The notes beneath the pieces were generated by a model. It worked only from the letters and a program-made list of their open reading frames with translations, did no database searches and was not told the DNA's origin. From Clostridium sp. (GTDB taxonomy: Bacteria; Bacillota; Clostridia; Lachnospirales; Lachnospiraceae), in assembly GCA_016302185.1 (NCBI GenBank), contig JAEDOC010000058.1, positions 1-11,949 on the forward strand: a stretch of 11,949 bases of DNA, given 5' to 3'. Shown here piece after piece: positions 5,854 through 11,949 of the stretch (the stretch's first letter is position 1; every line of letters starts with the position of its first letter). A program made the translations under genes and the position numbers.

Positions 5854-7950
5854 TTATTCTTTCTCAGTCTCGGCAGCTCTTGCCTCAACCTCTTTCTTCT
5901 GTACATCGCCCGGAGCCTGCTCATAACGGCTGAACTCATAAGCGTAGGTACCGATACCTCCGGTCATGGAGCGGAGATCCGTGTTGTATCCAAACAGTTC
6001 AGACATCGGGATATCTGCCTCGATGATCTGTTTGCCGTGGTGATCGGAATTCATACCAAGGACACGGCCTCTTCTGCGGTTCAGATCGCCCATAACATCA
6101 CCGGTAAACTTGTCCGGAACCGTTACCTTCAGGGAAGCGATCGGCTCTAAGAGTACCGGATTCGCATCCATGAATGCCTTCTTGAATGCCAGCGTAGCAG
6201 CCATCTTGAATGCCATCTCAGAAGAATCTACCGGATGATAGGAACCATCCACCAGAGTAGCCTTGATGCCAACCACCGGATATCCGGCTAACGGGCCCTT
6301 CTGAACGCATTCCTGAATACCCTTCTCTACTGCCGGGAAGTAGTTCTTCGGAACTGCACCGCCGAAGACTCTCTCTTCGAAGATGTACGGAGTCTCCAGA
6401 TCGCCGGACGGCTCAAATTCCATCTTAACATCGCCGTACTGGCCGTGGCCGCCGGACTGTTTCTTATGCTTGCCCTGTGCTTCCACTTTCTTGCGGATAG
6501 TCTCACGGAACGCGAATTTCGGTTTGCTTAATACGATATCAACCTTGTATCTGGCCTGCAGCTTGCTTACTACAACCTCCAGCTGCTGATCGCCGATACC
6601 GTAGAGTAAGGACTGACGGTTCTCGGAATCGTTCACGGTACGTAAGGTCAGATCCTCTTCCATCATCTTGGACAGTGCGCTGGAAACCTTGTCCTCATCG
6701 CCCTTAGTCTTTGCTGCATATGCCATATAGGTATACGGAGTGGAGATCTTCGGCTTGTGATATACGATCGGAGCAGTACGAACTGCCATGGTATCACCGG
6801 TCTGAGTCACAGAAAGCTTTGCAACCGCACCGATATCGCCAGCCTTCAGCTCCGAAACCTCAATGACATCCTTACCTCTTAATACATAAACCTTCTGGAT
6901 CTTCTCTTCCGCGTCCTTATTTACATTGTAGATCACGCTGTCCGGCTTTAAGGTACCGGTACAAATCTTCATCAGAGAATATTTACCGATAAACGGATCC
7001 ACTACGGTCTTGAATACTCTTGCGGATAAGGATACATCATCATTATATTTTGCGGTAAAACGCTCACCGGTGGAAACGTCAACACCAACACACTCGAACT
7101 TATCCGGTGACGGGAAATACTTGTCAATGGCCTGTAACAGATGGCTGAAGCCCTGTACATTCACACCGGAGCCCATCAGCACCGGAACGATGTTGCCCTC
7201 GGTTACCTGCTCACGCAGCGCCTGGGAAATCTCCTGCTGTGTAAACTCTTCTCCGGAGAAGTAACGTTCCATATATTCCTCGCTGGTCTCAGCCACTGCC
7301 TCGATCAGAGCATCTCTTACGATACCTAAATTCTTCTGGGTATACTCCGGAATATCACATTTCTCATAATCGCTTAAATTGGTAAAACGGCGGCCTTCCA
7401 TCTTTACCACGTTAACAAAGCCGACAAACTTCTCATTCTCACGGATCGGAACCTGCAGCGGCGCAATCTTACGTCCGAAGCGTTTCTCCAGTTTTAAGAT
7501 CAGCTCACGGAAGCTGGCGTGATCATCGTCCATATTGGTAACAAAGAACAGTCTCGGCAGATTGTACTGCTCACACAGCTCCCATGCCTTCTCGGTACCA
7601 ACCTCGATGCCGGCCTTGCAGTTTACCACGATGATAGCTGCATCCGCAACACTGATGGCTTCCTCAACCTCACCCACGAAATCAAAATAACCCGGGGTGT
7701 CTAAAATATTTATCTTAATCGGTCCTTCCTCACCCTGATATTCCAGAGGAATCATAGTTGTGGAGATGGAGAACTGTCTCTTGATCTCTTCTTTATCATA
7801 ATCGCTGATGGTTGTTCCTTCCGGAACCTTTCCCATTCTCTTGGTAACGCCAGTTACTAAAGCCAGAGCCTCTGCTACGGTCGTCTTGCCGGCTCCACCA
7901 TGACCTAATAAAACAACATTACGGATCTGTTTCGTCCCATACACGTTCAT
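5854..7950 (-). CDS. Elongation factor G paralogue (EF-G2-type translational GTPase)
   Basis: 698 aa, full EF-G length with all five domains. GTPase domain about 1-280: P-loop GHGGAGKT (16-23), switch II DTPGYFDF (84-91), and TNMD (138-141) where normal EF-G has NKMD. Domain II about 300-395; domain III about 400-475; domain IV about 478-600 with SGGHGQYGDV; domain V about 604-680 with LRSMTGGIGTY. The usual AHxDAGKT P-loop and the catalytic His of DTPGH are replaced (here Gly-rich and Tyr), so this is the paralogue class rather than the housekeeping fusA, which normally sits in the str ribosomal operon. Some EF-G2 proteins are reported to lack normal ribosome-stimulated GTPase activity; the role here is unknown. 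A charged 20-residue tail ends the protein. The start at 7950 has GGGAGG 8 nt upstream. It has its own promoter and terminator, so it is monocistronic. Confidence 0.9.
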   Translation of the reverse strand: MNVYGTKQIRNVVLLGHGGAGKTTVAEALALVTGVTKRMGKVPEGTTISDYDKEEIKRQFSISTTMIPLEYQGEEGPIKINILDTPGYFDFVGEVEEAISVADAAIIVVNCKAGIEVGTEKAWELCEQYNLPRLFFVTNMDDDHASFRELILKLEKRFGRKIAPLQVPIRENEKFVGFVNVVKMEGRRFTNLSDYEKCDIPEYTQKNLGIVRDALIEAVAETSEEYMERYFSGEEFTQQEISQALREQVTEGNIVPVLMGSGVNVQGFSHLLQAIDKYFPSPDKFECVGVDVSTGERFTAKYNDDVSLSARVFKTVVDPFIGKYSLMKICTGTLKPDSVIYNVNKDAEEKIQKVYVLRGKDVIEVSELKAGDIGAVAKLSVTQTGDTMAVRTAPIVYHKPKISTPYTYMAYAAKTKGDEDKVSSALSKMMEEDLTLRTVNDSENRQSLLYGIGDQQLEVVVSKLQARYKVDIVLSKPKFAFRETIRKKVEAQGKHKKQSGGHGQYGDVKMEFEPSGDLETPYIFEERVFGGAVPKNYFPAVEKGIQECVQKGPLAGYPVVGIKATLVDGSYHPVDSSEMAFKMAATLAFKKAFMDANPVLLEPIASLKVTVPDKFTGDVMGDLNRRRGRVLGMNSDHHGKQIIEADIPMSELFGYNTDLRSMTGGIGTYAYEFSRYEQAPGDVQKKEVEARAAETEKE

Positions 7951-7991
7951 ATAAAAATTCCTCCCGTAGATAAATTTTAGTCCATGTTGAT

Positions 7992-8020
7992 ATTGTACAA
8001 GAAAATTTAGAAAATTTCAA
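7992..8020 (-). promoter_or_regulatory. Sigma-A promoter of the EF-G paralogue
   Basis: On the minus strand: -35 TTGAAA (8015-8020), 17-nt spacer, -10 TACAAT (7992-7997). Predicted start near 7985, leader about 35 nt. The spacer holds a tandem A/T-rich repeat (GAAAATTTA then GAAAATTTC read on the plus strand). Confidence 0.75.
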
Positions 8021-8074
8021 GTTAAATAACATTTTTATACAAAAATAGTGTCATGGTACTAATTTGCTTTAAAC

Positions 8075-8089
8075 CGTTACACTTTAACG
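8075..8089. repeat. Inverted repeat between the divergent promoters
   Basis: CGTTA-CACTT-TAACG, 5-bp perfect arms, ending 10 bp upstream of the -35 of the aromatic cluster promoter. It could be an operator for either divergent gene, but short arms can arise by chance. Confidence 0.25.
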
Positions 8090-8099
8090 CAGAAAATCG

Positions 8100-8128
8100 T
8101 TGACAAGCGACATTTTCTATTTTACAAT
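8100..8128 (+). promoter_or_regulatory. Sigma-A promoter of the aromatic amino acid cluster
   Basis: Perfect -35 TTGACA (8100-8105), 17-nt spacer, -10 TACAAT (8123-8128). Predicted start near 8135, leader about 67 nt. The -35 sits inside an imperfect palindrome (TCGTTGACAAGCGA, 8098-8111), a possible operator. No T-box or known riboswitch is seen in the leader. Confidence 0.8.
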
Positions 8129-8144
8129 AGGCGGTAGCGAAAAA

Positions 8145-8161
8145 CACAGAAAACCTCTGTG
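8145..8161 (+). repeat. Small hairpin in the leader of the DAHP synthase gene
   Basis: CACAGA (8145-8150) and TCTGTG (8156-8161) with a 5-nt loop, about 10 nt into the predicted transcript. No U run follows, so it is not a terminator; it may protect the 5' end of the message. Confidence 0.35.
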
Positions 8162-8201
8162 AAACCCATAATTACCTTATAGAAAGAGAGCGTAATACAT
8201 C

Positions 8202-9215
8202 ATGATTGTTATAATGAAACCGGGAGCTTCCGATCAATCCATCAAAAAAGTAACCGATCTTATTGAATCAAAAGGCCTGATCTCCCATTTATCCAAAGGC
8301 GATCAGGTAACCATCATCGGCGTTGTCGGTGATAAAACCAGACTGGCCGGAAGCAATATTGAAATTTCTGACGGAGTTGACAAGGTCGTCTCCGTCACTG
8401 AGTCCTACAAGCTGGCCAACCGCAAGTTCCATCCGGAGCCCACGGAGGTAAAGCTTCATAATACCGTCATCGGACCTTCTACCCTGACCGTGATGTCCGG
8501 CCCCTGCGCTATCGAGAGCCGGGAGCAGCTGCTGGAAACCGCATTTGCAGTGAAGAAGGCCGGAGCTACCGTGCTGCGCGGCGGCGCCTACAAACCCAGG
8601 ACCTCCCCGTACTCCTTCCAGGGCTTAGAGACCGAGGGTCTGAAATATATGAAGGAAGCCAGAGAAGCTACCGGACTCTCCGTCATCTGCGAGGTTACCA
8701 GCGCCCATGCTATCGAGGAAGCCGTGAAGTACGTGGACATGCTTCAGATTGGCGCCCGCAACATGCAGAACTTTGAACTGTTAAAGGAAGCCGGCAAAAC
8801 CAGTCTTCCGATTCTGTTAAAGCGTGGCTTATCCGCCACCATCGACGAGTGGCTGAACGCTGCCGAATATATCATGTCCGAAGGCAATGAAAATGTGGTT
8901 CTCTGCGAGCGCGGTATCCGTACCTATGAGACCGCCACCCGGAATACTCTGGATCTCAGCGCCGTTCCTGTGCTCCGGCAGAAAACTCATCTTCCAATCA
9001 TTGTGGATCCCAGCCATGCCACCGGTGTGAGGGCCTACGTTGAACCGCTGGCCAAGGCCGCTGTGGCTGCCGGTGCCGACGGCCTGATGATCGAGACCCA
9101 TCCCTGTCCGGAAAAAGCACTCTCCGACGGACCACAGTCGTTAACTTTCGACCAGTTTGAGACCCTGATGAAAGATTTGAAACCGTACGCGGGACTTTCC
9201 GACAGAACAATGTAA
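8202..9215 (+). CDS. aroF: 3-deoxy-7-phosphoheptulonate (DAHP) synthase, type I-beta with N-terminal regulatory domain
   Basis: 337 aa, matching the two-domain type I-beta enzymes such as that of Thermotoga maritima. It joins phosphoenolpyruvate and erythrose 4-phosphate, the first step of the shikimate pathway, in the cytosol. Residues 1-70 are the ferredoxin-like/ACT regulatory domain (opening MIVIMKPGAS), which in this family gives feedback inhibition by Tyr/Phe. The barrel follows, with GPCAIES (C102), KPRTSPYSFQG (131-141), DPSHATG (H272), IETHP (E298) and D309; these Cys/His/Glu/Asp residues match the metal ligands of the family. The start has only a weak site (AGAGAG, 11 nt upstream), but homologues begin at the same place. 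It is the first gene of the aromatic cluster, driven by a strong promoter. The symbol follows common usage for this subfamily; some annotations use aroA or aroG for the same enzyme. Confidence 0.95.
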   Translation: MIVIMKPGASDQSIKKVTDLIESKGLISHLSKGDQVTIIGVVGDKTRLAGSNIEISDGVDKVVSVTESYKLANRKFHPEPTEVKLHNTVIGPSTLTVMSGPCAIESREQLLETAFAVKKAGATVLRGGAYKPRTSPYSFQGLETEGLKYMKEAREATGLSVICEVTSAHAIEEAVKYVDMLQIGARNMQNFELLKEAGKTSLPILLKRGLSATIDEWLNAAEYIMSEGNENVVLCERGIRTYETATRNTLDLSAVPVLRQKTHLPIIVDPSHATGVRAYVEPLAKAAVAAGADGLMIETHPCPEKALSDGPQSLTFDQFETLMKDLKPYAGLSDRTM

Positions 9216-9234
9216 TCCGAAACAGAGCTTTTGC

Positions 9235-9250
9235 CTGCCTTTTCCGGCAG
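9235..9250 (+). repeat. Short hairpin between DAHP synthase and prephenate dehydrogenase genes
   Basis: CTGCC (9235-9239) and GGCAG (9246-9250), loop of 6. It is followed by CATTTATT, not a clean U run, so at most a weak terminator or an RNA processing/stability element inside the operon. Confidence 0.3.
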
Positions 9251-9273
9251 CATTTATTGAGAGGTATGGATGT

Positions 9274-10368
9274 ATGACTGACTTAACTGTTGCCTTTATC
9301 GGCCTGGGACTCATCGGTGGTTCCATTGCCAGAGGCTTAAAACGCGGGGCACCGAATACCCGTATCATGGCTTACATGCGGACACGCAGCAAACTGGAAC
9401 AGGCAAAATCCGATGGAACCGTCGATGTCATTCTGGATGGCGTCGGGGAATCGCTGCGGGAATGCGATATCATTTTTCTCTGTACTCCGGTGGAATACAA
9501 TGCGGATTATCTCAGGCAGATTCGCCCCTTTTTAAAGTCTGGCGCTATCGTGACGGATGTGGGAAGCACAAAAACCAGTATTCATGAGACCGTCATCTCT
9601 CTCGGTATGGAGGACTGCTTTGTAGGCGGTCATCCTATGGCAGGTTCAGAGAAAACCGGTTACGAAAACTCAACAGATCACCTGCTGGAAAATGCCTACT
9701 ATATTATTACTCCGACGGCAAAGTCCAGTCCGGAGGACGTGGAGCTTCTGATCGAGGTGGCTAATATCATCGGCGCCATTCCGCTGGTTCTGGATTACCA
9801 TAAGCATGATTTTATCGTGGCAGCCATCAGTCATGTGCCCCATCTTATCGCATCCACCCTGGTCAATCTGGTCCATGACTGTGACGGCGAGGATGAACTG
9901 ATGAAACGCCTGGCGGCCGGAGGTTTTAAGGATATTACCAGAATCGCCTCCTCTTCCCCGGTGATGTGGGAACAGATCTGCATGACCAACGAGACGAACA
10001 TTTCCCTGATCCTGCAGAAATACATTGATTCCCTTACCGATCTGCTGGTAAAATTAAAGCAAAGAGAAAACAATACCGTCTATCGGCTGTTTGAATCTTC
10101 CCGGGACTACCGAAACTCCTTTGCTGAAACAGTCAAAGGACCGATTGCTCCGGAGTATTCCTTCTCTGTGGATGTGGTGGACGAGCCCGGTGCCATTTCC
10201 ATCATTTCCTCGATTCTGGCGGTTCAGGGGATCAATATCCAGAACATCGGAATCAACCACAACCGGGAGCATGGGGAAGGCGCCCTGCGCATCAGCTTCT
10301 ACGATGAGGACTCCATGAAGTCTGCCTGGGAACGATTAAAGAGCTTTAATTACACGCTTTTTGCGTAA
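9274..10368 (+). CDS. tyrA: Prephenate dehydrogenase with C-terminal ACT domain
   Basis: 364 aa. It oxidises and decarboxylates prephenate to 4-hydroxyphenylpyruvate, the tyrosine branch after chorismate. Residues about 1-175 are a Rossmann domain with the NAD-binding motif GLGLIGGS (10-17) and the substrate loop HPMAGSEKTG (H120 to G129). Residues about 176-285 form the helical dehydrogenase domain with SHVPH (H187, the likely catalytic His, and H190) and R223 in FKDITRI. A C-terminal ACT domain (about 295-364, EYSFSVDVVDEPGA) suggests allosteric control by tyrosine. There is no chorismate mutase domain, so mutase activity must come from another gene. The start has GAGAGG 9 nt upstream; the nearer ATG at 9266 is out of frame and stops at once. 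Second gene of the cluster, 58 bp after the DAHP synthase gene. Confidence 0.95.
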   Translation: MTDLTVAFIGLGLIGGSIARGLKRGAPNTRIMAYMRTRSKLEQAKSDGTVDVILDGVGESLRECDIIFLCTPVEYNADYLRQIRPFLKSGAIVTDVGSTKTSIHETVISLGMEDCFVGGHPMAGSEKTGYENSTDHLLENAYYIITPTAKSSPEDVELLIEVANIIGAIPLVLDYHKHDFIVAAISHVPHLIASTLVNLVHDCDGEDELMKRLAAGGFKDITRIASSSPVMWEQICMTNETNISLILQKYIDSLTDLLVKLKQRENNTVYRLFESSRDYRNSFAETVKGPIAPEYSFSVDVVDEPGAISIISSILAVQGINIQNIGINHNREHGEGALRISFYDEDSMKSAWERLKSFNYTLFA

Positions 10369-10383
10369 ACGATGCATCAAACC

Positions 10384-10409
10384 GCTCAGGGTCGGAAATG
10401 GTCCTGAGC
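10384..10409 (+). repeat. Hairpin between prephenate dehydrogenase and EPSP synthase genes
   Basis: GCTCAGG (10384-10390) and CCTGAGC (10403-10409), perfect 7-bp stem with a 12-nt loop. It is followed by AATTCTTATG without a U run, so probably not a terminator. It lies in the middle of the 66-bp gap. Confidence 0.4.
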
Positions 10410-10434
10410 AATTCTTATGAAATGAGGTTTTTTT

Positions 10435-11712
10435 ATGATTTTTTCCAGAAGCGGAAAACTATCCGGCCAGGTCACCGTACCCGGCGATAAATCCATCTCC
10501 CACCGCAGTGTCATGTTTGGCTCCATCGCGGAGGGAGTGACGGAGATCCACGGCTTTCTGCAGGGAGCCGACTGTCTTTCCACCATCTCCTGCTTTTCCA
10601 GGATGGGAATCTCCATTGAGAATCAAGGAGATACCGTACTGGTGCATGGGAAAGGTCTTCACGGCTTAACCGCACCAACGGACATTCTGGACTGCGGAAA
10701 CAGCGGAACTACCACACGGCTGATTTCCGGCATTTTGTCTGCCCAGAATTTTGATGTGACGCTGACCGGAGACGAATCCATCCAGAAGCGTCCCATGAGA
10801 CGGATTATTCATCCACTCTCCGAAATGGGCGCAAGGATTGAGAGCGTCCGCGGTAATGACTGTGCCCCGCTCCATATCACCGGCTCCTCTTTACACGGAA
10901 TTTCCTACCATTCTCCGGTTGCTTCCGCGCAGGTAAAATCTTCCATTTTACTGGCCGGGCTATATGCAGAGGGAGAAACCCGCGTGACCGAGCCATACGT
11001 GTCCCGAAACCACAGTGAGCTGATGCTGCGCTCCTTCGGCGCTGATGTCCGCACCGAGGGCACCACAGCGATTCTGACACCGGTCCGTGAGCTTTACGGC
11101 CAAAAGCTTCTGATACCGGGCGACATTTCTTCCGCCGCCTTCTTTATCGCGGCTGCACTGATCGTTCCCGGCTCTGAGGTACTGATCAAAAACGTAGGCA
11201 TCAATCCCACCAGAGACGGAATCTTGCGCGTCTGCCGCAGTATGAATGCCGATATTACCCTGCTGAACCAGAAAGACGGCGGCGGAGAGCCCACAGCCGA
11301 TCTTCTGGTACGTTCCAGCACCTTAAAGGGCACCGTCATCGAAGGCGAGATTATCCCGACCCTGATTGACGAGCTTCCTGTCATTGCGGCCATGGCCTGC
11401 TTTGCCGAAGGCAACACCATCATCCGCGATGCCGCAGAGCTGAAGGTCAAGGAATCCAACCGCATTGCCGTCATGACCGAGAACTTAACCGCCATGGGCG
11501 CCGATGTGACAGAGACCGAAGACGGTATGATCATCCACGGCGGAAGGCCGCTTCATGGCGCCGTCATCGACAGCAAAAAGGATCACCGCATCGCCATGAC
11601 CTTCGCTGTTGCCGCACTGGCTGCTGACGGGAAAACCGAGATCCTGGATGCAGACTGTGTGAATATCTCCTATCCGGGATTCTATGGGGATCTGGAGAGG
11701 CTGAGGAGATAG
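10435..11712 (+). CDS. aroA: 5-enolpyruvylshikimate-3-phosphate (EPSP) synthase, class II
   Basis: 425 aa, normal length. It transfers the enolpyruvyl group of phosphoenolpyruvate to shikimate 3-phosphate, the sixth step of the shikimate pathway. Seen: GDKSISHR (K19, S20, R24), the phosphoenolpyruvate loop CGNSGTTTRL (N89 to L96), KRPMRR (R119), the shikimate-phosphate site SAQVKS (S164, Q166, K168), the catalytic Asp in IDELP (D312), KESNR (E340, R343) and DHRIAM (H384, R385). The NSGTTTRL loop, instead of NAGTAMR, marks the class II type of Firmicutes, a class known for lower glyphosate sensitivity. GAGG lies 8 nt before the ATG. Last gene of the cluster; no strong terminator follows directly. 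aroB, aroC, aroE and aroK are not in the window. Confidence 0.96.
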   Translation: MIFSRSGKLSGQVTVPGDKSISHRSVMFGSIAEGVTEIHGFLQGADCLSTISCFSRMGISIENQGDTVLVHGKGLHGLTAPTDILDCGNSGTTTRLISGILSAQNFDVTLTGDESIQKRPMRRIIHPLSEMGARIESVRGNDCAPLHITGSSLHGISYHSPVASAQVKSSILLAGLYAEGETRVTEPYVSRNHSELMLRSFGADVRTEGTTAILTPVRELYGQKLLIPGDISSAAFFIAAALIVPGSEVLIKNVGINPTRDGILRVCRSMNADITLLNQKDGGGEPTADLLVRSSTLKGTVIEGEIIPTLIDELPVIAAMACFAEGNTIIRDAAELKVKESNRIAVMTENLTAMGADVTETEDGMIIHGGRPLHGAVIDSKKDHRIAMTFAVAALAADGKTEILDADCVNISYPGFYGDLERLRR

Positions 11713-11721
11713 CGATATAAT
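11693..11721 (+). promoter_or_regulatory. Promoter candidate overlapping the end of aroA
   Basis: Perfect -10 TATAAT (11716-11721), 17 nt after TGGAGA (11693-11698, 4 of 6 matches to TTGACA). Predicted start near 11728, exactly where a run of stable hairpins begins. This would give the downstream structured region its own transcript, independent of the aromatic cluster. Confidence 0.5.
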
Positions 11722-11727
11722 TGAGTA

Positions 11728-11949
11728 ACCAGGAGCGTCGCGTAAGCCGGCGCTCCTGTGTAATTGGCGAAAATATCTTCTGTAAGGAGTCGAAAATGGA
11801 CGCGGGGAAGGGCCTGCCGCCTGGAACCAGGTGCCGGAGGGGAATTCTTGTGCAGTCAATGGGAAGTTCTAAGGCCGTGACAGCAAAAAAGACTGGGTAC
11901 GCTGCAATTCGCAGGAAAATTCTGATAATTTTCCTGCTCAGCTGCAGCC
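11728..11949 (+). ncRNA. Candidate structured non-coding RNA or leader (3' end beyond window)
   Basis: Beginning at the predicted transcription start, several inverted repeats are packed into 220 nt. P1: CAGGAGCG (11730-11737) with CGCTCCTG (11751-11758), inside it GC-GTAA-GC, a GNRA tetraloop. P2: CCTG-GAAC-CAGG (11820-11831), extended by CCG/CGG and CCT/AGG pairs with small bulges (11813-11840). P3: an 11-bp perfect stem GCAGGAAAATT / AATTTTCCTGC (11911-11921, 11927-11937), flanked by an outer GCTGCA/TGCAGC pair (11901-11906, 11943-11948). CAGTC and GACTG (11891-11895) could also pair over distance. No U run follows, so the RNA or leader continues past the edge. I do not recognise the family. 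I compared it by eye with cobalamin, T-box, c-di-GMP, c-di-AMP, RNase P, SRP and tmRNA motifs and found no convincing match. Confidence 0.42.
11796..11949 (+). CDS. Possible start of an unidentified gene (low confidence, overlaps the structured RNA)
   Basis: An open frame of 51 codons runs off the window. The ATG has a good site, TAAGGAG (11783-11789), 6 nt upstream. The translation begins MDAGKGLPPG; near the edge it has two Arg and a Lys followed by a hydrophobic stretch ILIIFLLSCS, which could be a signal or membrane segment. Against it: the first 40 residues look like no family I know, and the frame runs through the P2 and P3 hairpins described for the structured RNA, so it may be open by chance. 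It is given as an alternative reading of the same stretch. Confidence 0.18.
   Translation, partial: MDAGKGLPPGTRCRRGILVQSMGSSKAVTAKKTGYAAIRRKILIIFLLSCS

Noticed and set aside
5667..5939. 90-codon minus-strand frame between the EF-G paralogue and the CarD-family gene
   Set aside because: It starts inside the end of the EF-G paralogue in another frame and reads straight through a strong terminator (5784-5821); the translation is Arg-rich with no similarity I recognise.
5854..7950. Housekeeping fusA or a TetM-type ribosomal protection gene
   Set aside because: The Tyr in DTPGY, the TNMD motif and the Gly-rich P-loop do not fit either class, and no str-operon neighbours (rpsL, rpsG, tuf) are present.
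11820..11831. TGGAACC as a T-box antiterminator core
   Set aside because: The flanking bases do not fit AGGGTGGAACCGCG, and no specifier stem or terminator is present.
11094..11859. Two minus-strand frames (146 and 124 codons) opposite aroA and its downstream region
   Set aside because: They lie opposite a highly conserved enzyme, have no binding site of note and give low-complexity translations.
11781..11870. Resemblance of CTGTAAGGAG and GGGGAAGG to pieces of a cobalamin riboswitch
   Set aside because: The order and spacing are wrong, and the conserved GCCACTG and 5' core elements are missing.

Overview
The window looks like a chromosomal segment of an anaerobic, fermentative Firmicute of class Clostridia, most likely a Lachnospiraceae-type gut organism. 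This rests on strong AGGAGG-type ribosome binding sites, clean sigma-A promoters, an [FeFe]-hydrogenase-like sensor protein, an AdhE-like iron alcohol dehydrogenase, a CarD-family regulator, a Clostridia-type EF-G paralogue and a class II EPSP synthase. The genus is inferred from gene content, not proven. There are no insertion sequences, CRISPR arrays, tRNAs or rRNAs.

Left part (1-3711, minus strand): a three-gene signalling operon read right to left from a sigma-A promoter at 3683-3711. Its first gene encodes an [FeFe]-hydrogenase-like protein with N-terminal ferredoxin clusters, a complete set of H-cluster cysteines, an extra 4Fe-4S motif and a PAS domain. The second encodes a SpoIIE/PP2C-type phosphatase and overlaps the first by 20 bp. 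The third, cut by the window edge, encodes a PAS-like plus GGDEF protein. The arrangement suggests that H2 or redox state is sensed and passed to a phosphatase and to cyclic-di-GMP.

Middle part (3742-8020, minus strand): an iron-containing alcohol dehydrogenase with its own terminator, an extended -10 promoter and a Rex-like (NADH/NAD+ sensing) operator candidate. Upstream of it lie a CarD-family RNA polymerase-binding regulator and an EF-G paralogue with altered G motifs. The EF-G paralogue has its own promoter and a UUCG-capped terminator.

Right part (8100-11712, plus strand): an aromatic amino acid cluster transcribed divergently from the EF-G paralogue. It encodes DAHP synthase (first step of the shikimate pathway), prephenate dehydrogenase with an ACT domain (tyrosine branch) and EPSP synthase. 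The three genes are spaced 58-66 bp apart, and each gap carries a short inverted repeat.

Right end (11693-11949): a TATAAT promoter overlaps the end of aroA and is followed at once by a series of stable hairpins, one of them GNRA-capped. This looks more like the 5' part of a structured non-coding RNA than a gene, although a short open frame with a good ribosome binding site also runs off the edge. I do not recognise the family. It is the least explained stretch of the window.
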